In this document: piece after piece, positions 1 to 11,599 of the stretch
Layout of the letters: the number at the start of each line of letters is the position of its first letter
How positions within the stretch are numbered: position 1 is the first letter of the stretch
NCBI GenBank assembly: GCA_019095985.1
Contig: CM032660.1
Location: 27,987,619-28,051,618 of the forward strand
Source of the DNA: Streblospio benedicti
Lineage: Eukaryota; Annelida; Polychaeta; Spionida; Spionidae
DNA: 64,000 nt
Direction of reading: 5' to 3'
Notes under the pieces: model-generated
Database searches by the model: none
What the model was told of the DNA's origin: nothing
What the model saw: only the letters and a program-made list of their open reading frames with translations
Position numbers and translations under genes: made by a program

Positions 1-46
1 CATGAGACGTAGAGGAAGGGCAAAGTGCAAGCCAAAGGCAACTGAA
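1..46. other. Contig end before gap
   Basis: This is a 46-bp scrap ending at the first N run. It is too short to assign and no feature is visible. Confidence 0.6.
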
Positions 47-146
47 NNNNNNNNNNNNNNNNNNNNNNNNNNNNNNNNNNNNNNNNNNNNNNNNNNNNNN
101 NNNNNNNNNNNNNNNNNNNNNNNNNNNNNNNNNNNNNNNNNNNNNN
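47..146. other. Assembly gap, 100 N
   Basis: The run is exactly 100 N, the usual placeholder for a scaffold join of unknown size. It marks the left edge of the 147-13409 contig. Confidence 0.98.
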
Positions 147-528
147 AAAAAAAAAACTTTAAAAAAAGTTTTTTTGCACATACCCACATTCATGTTTTTG
201 ACTTAAAAGCATAAAATTTTTTACATTGTTATTTAACATTTTTTTTTAAAAATTCTTCTTTCCAAATTGCAAATAACTGTGGGGGTGCAATTTTAAAAAT
301 TCACCGTGCAGGGTATAAAAAAAACCCCGGGAGACTAAGGGCATAAAAATCAAAAAAAATCATTATAGTTTATTCAGTTTAAACCTTGTTAATAAACTTG
401 CATAAACATTAGCCTGTGTGATGTGTTTTAAAAAAGACTCTCACAGGGTATAATAGCATTATCATGGGAATCATGAATGACATTTTTGCTTTCTCCTTCT
501 TTTTTTGTTTTTGATAAAAAATTGCAAT

Positions 529-2205
529 CAAATTACCCTATTTCCCGGCTATCTCCTCTTTAACCTGACTAGCTGGACAACATCTGCCCACGGGAGTCGT
601 TAATGGTACTGTGTAGTTTTGTACGAATTTTTTTTTCATTCCAACATGGCCCTAATGGTTTTTAAATTGCTTTTTTTTCCAAAAATAGCAGCCCAGCGGC
701 AGCCATGACAGCGTCAAGGGGGAGTAGTGTGTTTATAAAAAAAAAAGGGGGCCCTATTGGTTCAAATACTGGGGATTACCACCATTTTCGTCAATTGGGC
801 TATTTTACATCTGAACCTTCGCAAGCCACCTTAAAAATACACCACCCCAAATTAAAAGATGATTTACAACAGCCCCAACTCTTCATAAAATAGACCTTTT
901 GCAAAGGTTTAAAGAAACCACCCCTATAAAAAAACCACTTAAGCCAACCTTGGGCAGTTTTAAAAGGGATGTTCTACTGAAGTGTGAAAGAATATCTGTG
1001 CCATGGAAGCATTAAAAATTACCATAGACCCCTTAATCTTTCATCCCATAGTTTTTGGGTTTTAAATTGCCAAGTGCATTTTCGGTGATTATTGATTTTG
1101 GCGAGGTGTACGGGATACAAGCTTTAATTTGGGAGACCAGGTAGTTCCCCGGCTCGCCAAGTATACTACATCCCAAACCCAGAAATCCATACTTTTTATC
1201 TGTTCTTTTTTACTTCTTGCCCCATTGCAGAAGATTCTTTATTGTGGTATAAAAAAACTTCCCTATTTAATTTTACCTTCAGTCTTAAACGTTGTTTTCC
1301 CCCAAAAACTTTTCTCCATATCAAACTTGTACTTGGAAGGTGCTATGTGGCTTAAGCAGGATGAGAGGTTGCTAATGATAGTACTAGTCTGTGCTATCAA
1401 GTCAGGGTGCAGTCAGATGGGAAGCATGCTATCAGGACTTGGCAATCGGTGGACTGGAGCAGGACAAGGGTGGGTGCTATCAGGGTGGGAGTGGATGGTG
1501 TAGATCAGAAAGTGGGTGGGTGGTGTCACCCATGCAGACATTGCAGAGTGGCCTTTATTTTTCGGATAGTTCGAGTCTTGACTTTCTTTTCACCGTCGAC
1601 TGTTGTTATGTGGTTCTGAAATCCCCCGCCAATGAATCATACTTGATGCTTATGTTTGCTGTATAGTTAGTGTGTTAACATTATTTATGTGTTTGTAGTT
1701 TGTAGGCTCTAAATAAGAATACTTAATTACTTATAGCCCAATGTCAGGGAAAAAATCACAATGCCTTTGATTTTCACTGGTTATTACAGAAGGATAGTCA
1801 CCCTGCGATGTTTACATAGTCAAAAAACTGCCTTTCAATGAATAGCGCCTTTGGCTTGATCTTTGATGTTGTGTGTATGGGGATGCTGTCAAGGTGCTTC
1901 CAGGATGATGAGTGCTGTCAGGACGTGGGCAAGTGTTGTCAGGACAAGGGTGCTAGAAAATAAATGCTGTAAAAACATATCTATACACTCACCAAATATG
2001 TCTTTTTCTATGCCCATGGAGGGCATTGTGTTCCCATTTACATGGACACTAACATTTCCTCCCTTAGATTTTCATTTTACATGCCAAGCAGCCAAAGTCA
2101 ATGGATTTCACTAATGATTTACTTGGGAACTCCTTACACGATTATGTAACAGGAGTGATTCAAATGATTCTCACCATGCCTCTTTGACCACAAGCTAGTT
2201 ATTAT
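529..2205. repeat. Extra segment in the left copy (~1.67 kb)
   Basis: Sequence before about 528 pairs with ~42455 and sequence after about 2205 pairs with ~42430, so nearly all of this stretch is missing from the right-hand copy. The first ~600 bases look poorly called, with many runs of a single base. No terminal repeats or coding frame were recognised. Confidence 0.5.
1379..1952. repeat. Degenerate minisatellite-like repeats
   Basis: Phrases such as GTGCTATCAGG, GCTGTCAGGA and GGACAAGGGTG recur at 1385-1500 and 1868-1952 with variable spacing. They form a decayed short tandem array inside the extra segment. Small open frames here are a by-product of the repeats. Confidence 0.4.
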
Positions 2206-4945
2206 TAATGAAAATGAAATCCATTGATTCTAGAATGTTTGATGCAACAAGGTTGCATTCATATTTATTATTTATTTTATTTATTGACATCCGTATTAAC
2301 AACAGTGAAACAAATATGTACAAGTAAACAGTATACCAACCAGCTTAGAGTTATCATCTATTGTAATATGCCTCCCTCAAGTCCTGGTGAATGCCTGATC
2401 TGTATTTAAATTATGTACATATGCAACATATGCAGTAAAAAAACACTACTTTTTTATCAAAAACAAGTTAAATTATGTTTGTGATGAATATGAACATGAT
2501 GTGTGGTATAATCTGCTGCAACAATCATGCATCGATTCTAGACCAAGATGAACATTCTACAGACCCAATTTTGTTTATATAATGGACTATTAGATCACAT
2601 AAAATGCAAATGGTAAGGTCATAATCAATGCACATATATAATACAATGGGAGGCAGTGATAATCCATTACATTGATCTCTTCACATACATAGTTGAGACA
2701 CCACCCTCTAAGTCAACACATCAGTATGATAGCTTTCTTGAGACCTATTACTCTTGAGATTATTAGGCTATGGAAATTGATAAGGTGATTCAACAAGTAT
2801 GATTTTGAAAAAGCAATTACATCTTGAAGTATAGAAAGAAAGGAAAGAACTGAGTAACAGTAATAGATATTTTTAGTGGATGGACAATGTGAATAGACTC
2901 GACTTTCAAAATATCATGGTTTAGTGCACATTACATAAACTGAAGCTCTTGGCCGATGTGTGGCGTCTATTTTATATGTGATGGTTTGAAAAATACCACT
3001 TGACAGCTTTTTTGACATTATGACATGTTAAGATGGTATCATCATCGCCTGTTATGTCAGCATATTGTCATAAGGTTGTGCAGCAGCATTGGGCGCTACG
3101 GCAATGCACCTAAGATCTAGGGTCTGGTCTTTTGGTTTGATTCATCAATGAGATAGATGGTGAATAATCAGCCAACTCATTCTTTTTTGGTTGAGTCTTT
3201 GCTACTTTGTTCAAATAAAGTATATACTGGCCAATTTTAGAAAGATGATGGGGAATGGGAATGTGCCAGAAGTTTCCATATTTCAGAGCACTGGAAGTTG
3301 TGAAGAGTTACTTTCAACTACCGGGTAATTCTAAATGAGCCGCAACATGTACTGTAAACCTGGTGTAAATGCTGAAGTAATGTCAGGAGCTGAAGTTTTA
3401 ACTCTTAAAGCTGTTCTTGTTCTGACCATATCTGTATCTCATTTAGCTCAAAGACTAGTTATGACTTGTGTAGATCCCCATTCCAGTATCGTAAATCCTA
3501 GCATCAAAACTGCCATGCATTTAACAGTCAATCTTTCTTGGTTCTTACCTTGGCAGGATTGAGGATCATGTCTGGACTATCTAAACCTTATTGAGCCCAA
3601 GTCGTAACTGTAAGTGTCTGATCTTTAGTCCTGACTTGGTGGTCACCAGGACTCTGACCATGCCGACTCTGAATGGGAATTCTTTATGAGCTGGTCTCTT
3701 GACCTCCATGACATCTCCAGGTCCCAACTTGTTAAGAGTAGGGTCATGATAGTGGAATGGGGGGTTGGAGTTGGGGTAGCAGACAATTTTCTAATGCATT
3801 ACCTAAAATAACGTGTAAGTAAATTATGGACTAAACTATAGAAACTAAGCTACATTGTAAGGGATTTGTGGCTACAAATTGAGTTCAGTTGTTCAGGATA
3901 TTCAATTTAATCATTTCCACATGAATCACTTTTTACATGTAGCAAATTGGATCATAAACAACAAGATTATTGGAATTACAGCCAAGTTACTGTGAGTGTC
4001 TTGTACTAATAGCATATTTAATATTCTTAGAACATTATATAATTGATTTTTATGTGCAATATCATTTAAACAAAAAAAGAATGCTTAGAATAAAAGTAAT
4101 TGATGGGCTTTCCAGAGGAGAATACCAAAGAAAGGCGCAAGTGATAATCACTTTTACCTGGCCTATGCTTCTTATCAACTGGCGGTTAAGTACAACGACA
4201 TGGAAACTTAATTATTGGCTGGCGGAAATATGTGATAACAATGATATGAGACGCTTTCATCTTAGAAAGTTGTGAAGTCTTTCCTTTTGACTGAATTTTG
4301 CAGATTCTAAATTGGTTTAGTTATGAACAACTTCTAACACAACTGAGATTTCTAAGTGGAAAAAAAAGGTCATAATCTTCCAGTGCCAGATTCTAGGGGC
4401 AAAAAGTGAAATGCCAGTCATTACTATAGGATTACTATAAACCAACAAATCTAAATGCTTTGAAATTCTGAATCTGCACTACACTGTATTTCAGCCTGGT
4501 TGGAACACAATGCTTTCCTCACAGTTTGCTCGCTAGCATATATCACATTCACATGCAAGGCGCATGAAACACCTTTTCATCCTTGATCCCCAGGAAGAAT
4601 CTCAAGTTAAGTATAAGTTTGCATAATTCTCTTTTCAATATTTCCCATATTTATTTTGATCTGTGTCCAGCCATGTGTTATGTGCATATTTAAGCTGTGC
4701 ACAAGCAAAATAAAGCCAGACTTGTGGACGTGATGACAAGAAGCTGGTCATAGCAATGATGAAGTAGGGCAAAAGTCCAGAAGACACATGCCAGTGGCTC
4801 TTTGCAATTAGTGTGGATAAGTCAGCGCACAAGACAAGGAACTCTGTGTCATTACATTAAAGCTTGGTTCTTTTTCAGCCATTTGTAAAGAACTTATTAG
4901 TTGCATTTTGTGTTGCCTAAGTGATTCTCCAGCCTAACACAATTA
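2206..4945. other. Non-coding, inverted copy of 39.8-42.4 kb
   Basis: This is a continuous match to intron 1 of the oxygenase gene in reverse orientation. No exon, RNA gene or mobile element was recognised in it. Confidence 0.6.
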
Positions 4946-5622
4946 AAACTAGATCAGAAGTGTTCAAAGAACACGCCGCTTAGAACAACGTTGATTTATA
5001 TGGGCAATTAAGACATATGATGAAACGGGTGCATACTTTACTGTTAATCAAGTTCAACTGTTAAAAGTTGACTAAAACGTTATGGAAATCTTGATTAAAA
5101 GTACACAATACTGTAATCAGCCACACATGATATTGTGTGCATGAGTATGTTGTATTGATTTTATTAATTTGCAGGTATTTGATTTTATCATGTTGGCTAT
5201 ATACATTGCTGCTAAGCTGAGTATTGATTTTTACTGATATTCAATGCACTTAGCCAGCAAAAAATTCCAATACTCATGCACAATATCATTCGTGGCCGAA
5301 TATGAGGTTTTGACGAGAACGCTACGCAAAACGCGGATGTAAACGTGATACGTGATACGCGCATTCCTTTCGCTGCGTATTGAATATCAGTAAAATGTCA
5401 TAAATGGCCTTCTAAAATACATACCCTAATTGGCAGAGCGCCCAAAATCGAATACTTCGGTGTCGCCTCATACCAGTTGTGTAACGCTTGAATGAAATCT
5501 GTGAAATCTCGTAAAAAGCTCTAGCTTGTCCGGAGACATACATATACATATACAAGAAGACATACATACATAAGGCTATAGAAACAAAGTGATCACAGCT
5601 TTCGCCAGCTACTGAAGCTACC
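4946..5622. repeat. Extra ~0.68-kb segment with inverted repeats
   Basis: The partner copy goes straight across at about 39725-39745, so this segment is an insertion here or a deletion there. It holds nested inverted repeats. The phrase around 5128-5150 (ATGATATTGTGTGCATGAGT) returns in reverse at 5270-5292, and GATATTCAATGC near 5238 pairs with GCGTATTGAATATC near 5378. The hairpin-rich make-up suggests a non-autonomous DNA transposon, but I could not define ends or a target duplication. Confidence 0.45.
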
Positions 5623-5762
5623 GCAATGAGTGCAGAGGAACTTGGTCTTGTGTACGCGCACAGAATGTGACAAATTGGTTTCCATGACTGAGTTCTTTTG
5701 AGTCACCAAGCTCAAATCAGATTGGAAAGTGGGTTCTGGATTGTGTTATTGTTGTTTAGATA

Positions 5763-5828
5763 AATAATAGTCATATTAATGAAAGTTTCATGCATAATGA
5801 TGTATTAATGAAAGATTCATGCATAATG
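5763..5828 (+). repeat. Two-copy ~31-bp tandem repeat
   Basis: The phrase TTAATGAAAGTTTCATGCAT is repeated about 31 bp later with one change. The same doublet is present in the inverted partner at about 39533-39595, so it predates the split of the two copies. Confidence 0.7.
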
Positions 5829-5944
5829 ATGATATCTCTTAAAAAGCTTTGATATATGGTTTGGCAATTTATCAACTCTGACGTGATTGCATATAAGTAA
5901 GATAGCCCCCCACCCCCCTACTCGCCCCAGTGCAGTGCATTTTT

Positions 5945-7375
5945 AGTACATACAGGTCTGATAAGATAGTGACAGTCATGTTAGCTGTAACTTTTTTTTT
6001 CCTATTGTACCCTGGTATGCCCCAGTTACTTTAAAATCACATAAATTGTCTCTGAGCATGTAGGCCATTCTCATTCTATTGTGTTTTCACAGCTTTATCT
6101 CCCAATAAATTATTTTTGAAGAAATTTTAGATAGACATGGTATTTGGTCTATTTCTTGCAAATGCTTTGCATGTTTATATAAACTCATTTTATAGCATAA
6201 TGACAATCATAGGACCCAGCATCATGGGAGGGTGTGTGGTACATGTACACACTGCCCATGATGCTCAAATCAAGTTTGCCTTATTGATCTAATGACCATA
6301 TTTTCATCATATTACTAATTTCATGTCAGCTGTTTCATGTATCCTATATTTTCATCATGATTTCCTATCTTATAGCTAATATACTATCATCCGATATTTG
6401 TGTGATCAGTGCGCAACCGCCCGCAGCCGCCCAATCTGCGCATTAATATGGGGGCGTTTCGGCTTGTAGTATTGCCAGTTCCAGTGCTAAAGACACAAAC
6501 TATACATCGTTGAAAGGGCTCATCAAGGCGGACAACATGCAATTGTCGCATTCAAATCCATCTTGACGGACCAAGGAATCAAGCTTCAAAGTTAAAACCT
6601 TTCTGTTTTCATTTTCACTTTTCCTCATGAATCCCCATGATGAAATCACAACGTTAGTAGCAATACATCGTTTGTGTTGTGTTCTTTCACTCCCCAATTT
6701 TGCGTTATGAACGTCACTGTGACATTCTCAAAATGTGGGCTCGGTAATTAAATCTGCCACAGTAGATTTAAATATCTCATTTCATACTTTGCCGACTTCT
6801 CAGTACGCTCTGTACTTTGATTGGGTACATTTCATGCAAGCAGATTAGAGAAATGATCATATATGAAGAAACAGAACACTGCACATAGATAAAAATGTAT
6901 ATATATTCCAATGGCTCAGCAAGTACTATATATGTGGCATAAAAAGGTTGATCTGACATGAAATTCACCTGTGCATGTCTCTATACATCCAGGTCTTATA
7001 AGATAGTGACAGTCGGTCATGTTATCTGTAACTTTTTTTCCTATTGTACCCTGGTATGCCCCAGTTACGTTAAATCACATAAATTGTCTCAGAGCATGTA
7101 GGGCATTCTCCTCATTCTATTGTGTTTTCACAGCTTTATCTCCCAATAAATTATTTTTGAAGAAATTCTAACATAGGCATGGTACTTAGTCTACTTCTTG
7201 CAAATGCTTTGCATGTTTATATTGTTCATTTTTATAGCATAATCATGGACCAATCATAATGATGCTTAAATAAGTTTGCGCTGTTGACCTAATGAACATA
7301 TTTTCTCGTCATGATTTGAATCATTTCCTGTCATATAGCTAATAATATACCATCCGATATTTGTGTGATTTGTAT
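5945..7375 (+). repeat. Internal direct duplication (5945-6400 and 6985-7375)
   Basis: About 400-450 bases beginning near ATAAGATAGTGACAGTC and running past TCTCCCAATAAATTATTT occur twice, about 1.04 kb apart, with small differences. The same doublet is found in the right-hand copy (38020-38395 and 38985-39420), so it is older than the two large copies. The spacer between the units (6400-6980) has no recognisable gene. Confidence 0.8.
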
Positions 7376-7669
7376 GTGATTATATAGACTGGGATGTTGT
7401 GTAACACTACTGAATGTAAACATAAGTGAATTGTGATAAGACATTTTAGTTTTAACTTTGTGGCTTTTTCAGTTTTTGTGTAATTGTAATAGTGAATCCT
7501 TTGCCAGGAACTTCTTAATCTAATAAAAATAATGCACATGTTAAGCTTTTTTTGACAGAAGAAAAAAAAACATGGATATTACAATTCTCACTTTTACACA
7601 AGGCAATGTGTCTGAGTTTGAGTGATTCAATCAATTCATTTTTCACTAGGGCCAATATTCGGGCACCTT

Positions 7670-7880
7670 TTATTTCAAAGTCCATTTATTAGGGTCTAGA
7701 GGGGGGGTGGGGGGTGGGGGGGGGAGGTCCTGTTCCTCTTCCGACTTATCTTCTAGCTAATTTTCCACTTCATCCTTGAATTTAAATCTTTTCCACTGAA
7801 TAATTAATGCATTTTTGCGAATTCCCACTTGCTGCTTAATTTTATAGCCATTTCCACTTCACACTATTAAAAAAGGCATC
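7670..7880 (+). repeat. Interspersed repeat, GGGTCTAGA / CCACTT type
   Basis: A G-rich start (GGGTCTAGAGGGGGG, then GGTCCTG) is followed by repeated TTCCACTT or TTCCCACTT phrases. The same arrangement occurs at 19548-19720 and, inverted, at 37510-37700. The first and last are partners of the large duplication; the 19.5-kb copy is independent. The family is unidentified. Confidence 0.5.
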
Positions 7881-8101
7881 AGGACCCTCATTTATCTGAA
7901 TCTCAAAGTTTGTTTTGTTTGAATATCAAATGGAAGTTAGCAGTAATTATATGTGATTGTTGCACATCTAAATACTTGATGTAATGATATATCTATTTAT
8001 ATTACAGTTTCCTGGATATGTTTTGTAATCTTTCCCCGAAAACAGTCAAACCCCCTCCATACTAGATATCATGATGTTACCAACCTCTGTGTGTATTGCA
8101 G

Positions 8102-8194
8102 GTTTGAACCTGGCTGTGTTCCGTGGTGAGGATGGTCAGGCGTATGTTTTGGATGCCTACTGCCCACACATGGGGGCCAACATTGCTGTTGGAG
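8102..8194 (+). pseudogene. Second copy of Neverland exon 2
   Basis: The 93-nt exon is bounded by TTGCAG and GGAG|GTTCGT. Its translation matches the exon at 37195-37287, including [13 protein letters not shown], which holds the C-x-H half of the Rieske motif. It lies in the inverted contig together with an exon 3 copy, and no other exon of the gene was found there. It is therefore an incomplete second copy, most likely the other allele, and not a separate gene. Confidence 0.85.
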
Positions 8195-8407
8195 GTTCGT
8201 ACCGGAAGCACACACCTTTGGGCGCTCACACTTTTGCTTACCATAAATTAGTATAGTATTATTATCGCAAATATATATTTCCATATAAATGTACTGGTAG
8301 ATTTTATTTGCATGTTTCATAGACTCGGGTTTAAATATTGACATTTGAGAATCTTTTGTTTATAAGTCCATTTGTCCATAAGTTTATATCACTTAGCCAC
8401 TGCTTAA

Positions 8408-9126
8408 AGCCGCTTGGGAACGGAGCGTGGCAGCTGGAAGACCGCGCAAGGAAATCCATAAAAATTGGTCTTACGCCGGGCATCTGTCGAGTACGGTGGG
8501 CTTTGCTTTCTATGCGCATTCTTTATGTTTAGCTAGCGCCGCCAGTACGCCGGCCTCAGATTTCTAGGAAGATCATCGATCGGGGCAGATTCTTACGCCG
8601 CCAATACTTTGGGCTGCTCAAAGTATGAGCAGCGTAAAATTCCATACGCCGGCCCATCAGGCCTCGAGTTTTGTATCGCCGCAGTGGCGCCCGCCTACGC
8701 CAATCATACGCTGCTCATGCCCTGCCGTACGCCGCTGTAAGGGTAGCGTAGGGTAGGCGGTGGTCGGCGATTCTCGGGCGTAAGGGTGGCGTAATTCGGC
8801 GCATAGTATGGACGAAAAACTCTGCTGATGACCAGCGTAATATAGACGCATGTTAGGCGGTGGCGTAAGGCGGACGGACATTTAACTTAAAGGTAGCTTA
8901 ACATTAACGTATGAGTGACGTATGACTGACTTACGCCACACTTGCGCCAGACTGGCGCCAACTTTGCGCTAGGTGTGCGCTTAGCTTAGCGCTGAGAAAA
9001 AAACAAAAAAACAACCGGCCATAAAATGGATCCACTTTTTCAGCGTAGGCTCGACGTAAAGATCATTTTACCAGGAAATCTCCTGGAATTCATCGTCGAG
9101 CTTACGCTCTAGCAGTGGATGCGGCC
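8408..9126. mobile_element. TTAA-flanked insertion A, GC-rich with TACGCC repeats
   Basis: The 719-bp block sits between TTAA at 8404-8407 and TTAA at 9127-9130. The partner copy has a single TTAA at the same site (36998-37001), so this is a filled site and that one is empty. Both ends read inward as (A/G)GCCGC, giving a short terminal inverted repeat. The interior is GC-rich and full of TACGCC and its complement GGCGTA. No transposase frame is present. TTAA duplications are typical of piggyBac-type elements and their MITEs; the family assignment is inference. Confidence 0.65.
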
Positions 9127-9130
9127 TTAA

Positions 9131-9494
9131 GGAGACTTGCTGGAGATAAAAGGAGTTTGGAGGAAAAAAATTCTTAAAATGTTCTTTTTTTATTTTAGTA
9201 TAAAGCGTACATTCATTTCCCTTTTTTAAAATGTATAACACTTTAAAGGTTGCGGGATGGAATTTGGTTTATGGACCATACAAAAGATCATACAAATACA
9301 ATGAAAAATTCAGTCAATGTTAATTTTGACTGTACCGAAATTGTATACATGATCTTTTGTATGATCCATAAACCAAAATCTATTCAGAAACCCCTAAAGT
9401 GTTATACATTTTTATAAAGGGAAATGCTTGTACTTTTATACTAAAATAAAAAACAAGCAATTTTAAGAATTTTTTTTATCTCCAGCAAGTCTCG
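9131..9494. mobile_element. TTAA-flanked foldback MITE B
   Basis: The 364-bp element is a near-complete palindrome. It begins GGAGACTTGCTGGAGATAAA and ends TTTATCTCCAGCAAGTCTCG, and the arms pair almost to the centre near 9315-9330 (TTGACTGTACC region). TTAA flanks it on both sides (9127-9130 and 9495-9498). It uses the right-hand TTAA of insertion A as its target, so it landed second. It has no coding capacity. Confidence 0.75.
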
Positions 9495-9739
9495 TTAAGT
9501 GGTTGGTGATAAGTATCAGTGGTAGTGGTCCAGGGTTTGAGTACCAGCGGTGGCGGTGTGATATAGGCCTATAGAATTGCAGATAAAATCTTCTAATGTC
9601 AATATATATATACCCATGAATTAATTCATTTTCTACCGATTTGTTACTCAAATAATCATCAATCTCCTTTGAATTGTTGATATTGATGTATCTATACTAA
9701 TTGCATGCTGACAAGTTTGTATCTTGCTGCTTTGTTTAG

Positions 9740-9845
9740 GTGTTGTCAAGGGCGATTGTATCGAAAGTGTCCTTTCCATGGCTGGAAGTTTCGGGGAAGA
9801 TGGCAAGTGTACAGATATCCCGTACTTAGATCAAGATGGAAAAAA
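9740..9845 (+). pseudogene. Second copy of Neverland exon 3, with indels
   Basis: It is bounded by TTTAG and GTGAGT like the exon at 36652-36756, but is 106 nt instead of 105. Relative to that exon it has two extra bases before the CPFHGW codons, two fewer about 30 bases later, and one extra A in the run before the donor. It would not be read in frame. Homopolymer-type changes fit a poorly polished haplotype contig as well as true decay. Confidence 0.85.
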
Positions 9846-10509
9846 GTGAGTATGAAGTTCTTACAACATAAATCGTCATATATGGAGTGTGATTCGATGT
9901 TTGATACGGACGTTTAAATATGTGTGAGGTATTATTTATGATGTACTGGTATGCATTTTATTGGTCTGACTTTATGCAATGTACAGTTATTTTTATCAGT
10001 TCTGATCTGTCTAGAGAATTGTCATATTTGTGCAGACAGAAACATACACAAGTGTACCTGCAGAAATATATGCCAATATGAGATAAAAACAGATTAATCA
10101 TCTCATACAATTTAAATAAGATCCTTACGGCATAAAACCTGAAGTTCAACGACGTTTGGTATAAACTGTGATGAATGGAAGCAATGAAATATAAAAATAA
10201 ATGGACTTTAATTGTAACTAGAAATGGTGCCAGTAACTGGTAACCACAATGATCACACACAAAAAGAACTATTTGGTGTTTTATTGGCAGAAGATAAGTG
10301 GTCACTAGATGAAGGTGTTCTGGCTATTAAATAATGACCGTTGATGTCAAGCTGAGACATGAGTCAGCGCAAGTGGCTATATTAATTTCCTTTGGCTGAG
10401 AACCTCAACATGTTTTAGTTGATCTCTACCAAAGGTGAAAAGGTGCTACTGCTTTTTCTTGCTTAAGATGAAAGCACAGTGTTTGTAATTGTAAAAAATG
10501 TAAATGTGG

Positions 10510-10835
10510 TGGTTTATAGTCGTGATCCAAGTCTTGCTTACATGACTTTTATTTAAACCAGGTTATTGGCACACTTATTGATCAATTCATCATTTCTCAC
10601 AGACTCTGCACTAGCAGCAGCACATTCGGCCTGCAATGCTAATCACTCACACAATCATCATTCACTCACTCTTCAACTCCAATGATCTGTACCCAATTAC
10701 TGTGTAGTTTGCCAAGGAGCTATGTGTGCAACTATGAGTTTGCTCACACCAACAACCAGACCCAACTGGGAATTAAACCCCAGACCTTAAGCTTCCATGA
10801 GACCAAAGCCCTATCCACTCAGCCACAGAAGCACA
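10510..10835 (-). mobile_element. tRNA-derived SINE (left copy)
   Basis: The promoter-like head lies at about 10760-10835 (read on the minus strand: TGTGGCTGAGTGGATAGGGC, later GGGTTTAATTCC) and the tail ends near 10515 with GACTATAAACCACCAC. It is the same insertion as 35709-36035 in the partner copy, so it entered before the copies parted. The body between head and tail is unrelated to tRNA. Confidence 0.65.
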
Positions 10836-11599
10836 TGTGTTGTGTATGTTTTGAAGGATAGCTGTGGTAAAATATTTCACATATCACATAGGCATAGTAT
10901 TGAGAAACTCATCATTTTGTATATCCTGAGTAATTGATGATCAGTTTCATGTGAAGGCGAATCGTAATGATGTCCAATTCATTTTGTAAAAATTAAAAGT
11001 GATTTATCTAAAAATTAATCACTATATTTATATATAAAAGAAATTCAATAAGTCTATTTTCAATTGGTAGAAAAGGTCTTTTAGTGTAATGTCTTCAGTG
11101 TTTTTTCCGTTTTATGCCAGACGTTGTAGCCATTGATAAAAAAGCGGTATGATAATATAAATATACATGTATTAGCAGCTTTCATTGCAATAAATTATAA
11201 ATTATAAAACAACAATGTCAGCCAAATATGAGGAACAGAGATGCCAGACTCCTCTGATTTAATTAATACTTACAGTCATCTTGATACTATGATGATTCCT
11301 GTTATCTCATTAGCATTTGTGATGAGCTCCTGTCGCCACAACTTGTATAACAAATGTCATAGGCCAAAGTTCATATATGGTAATGAAATATAGGGATTGA
11401 ATGATACAACCAAACCATGTAAAGAAGCTATATTTTATGATATTTCTATTACACTGAAAAAGGGGAAAAATAAAAAACCGGTAGTCATATAGACCACTTG
11501 CCAATAAAGGAAAATCGTTAATTAATCTATATATATGCTGTTTAACTTGTGTTAAACATAAGAGTTTTTTCTGTAATGGATGTCAGTTTTTAAAAATTT

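Noticed and set aside
8069-9917. A second, plus-strand Neverland gene
   Set aside because: Only exons 2 and 3 are present, exon 3 is out of frame, and the whole contig mirrors the real gene. It is an allelic or duplicate fragment.
9958-10305. 115-codon minus-strand frame
   Set aside because: It lies in intronic sequence of the duplicated block, is not preserved in the other copy at ~36200-36540, and has no domain.
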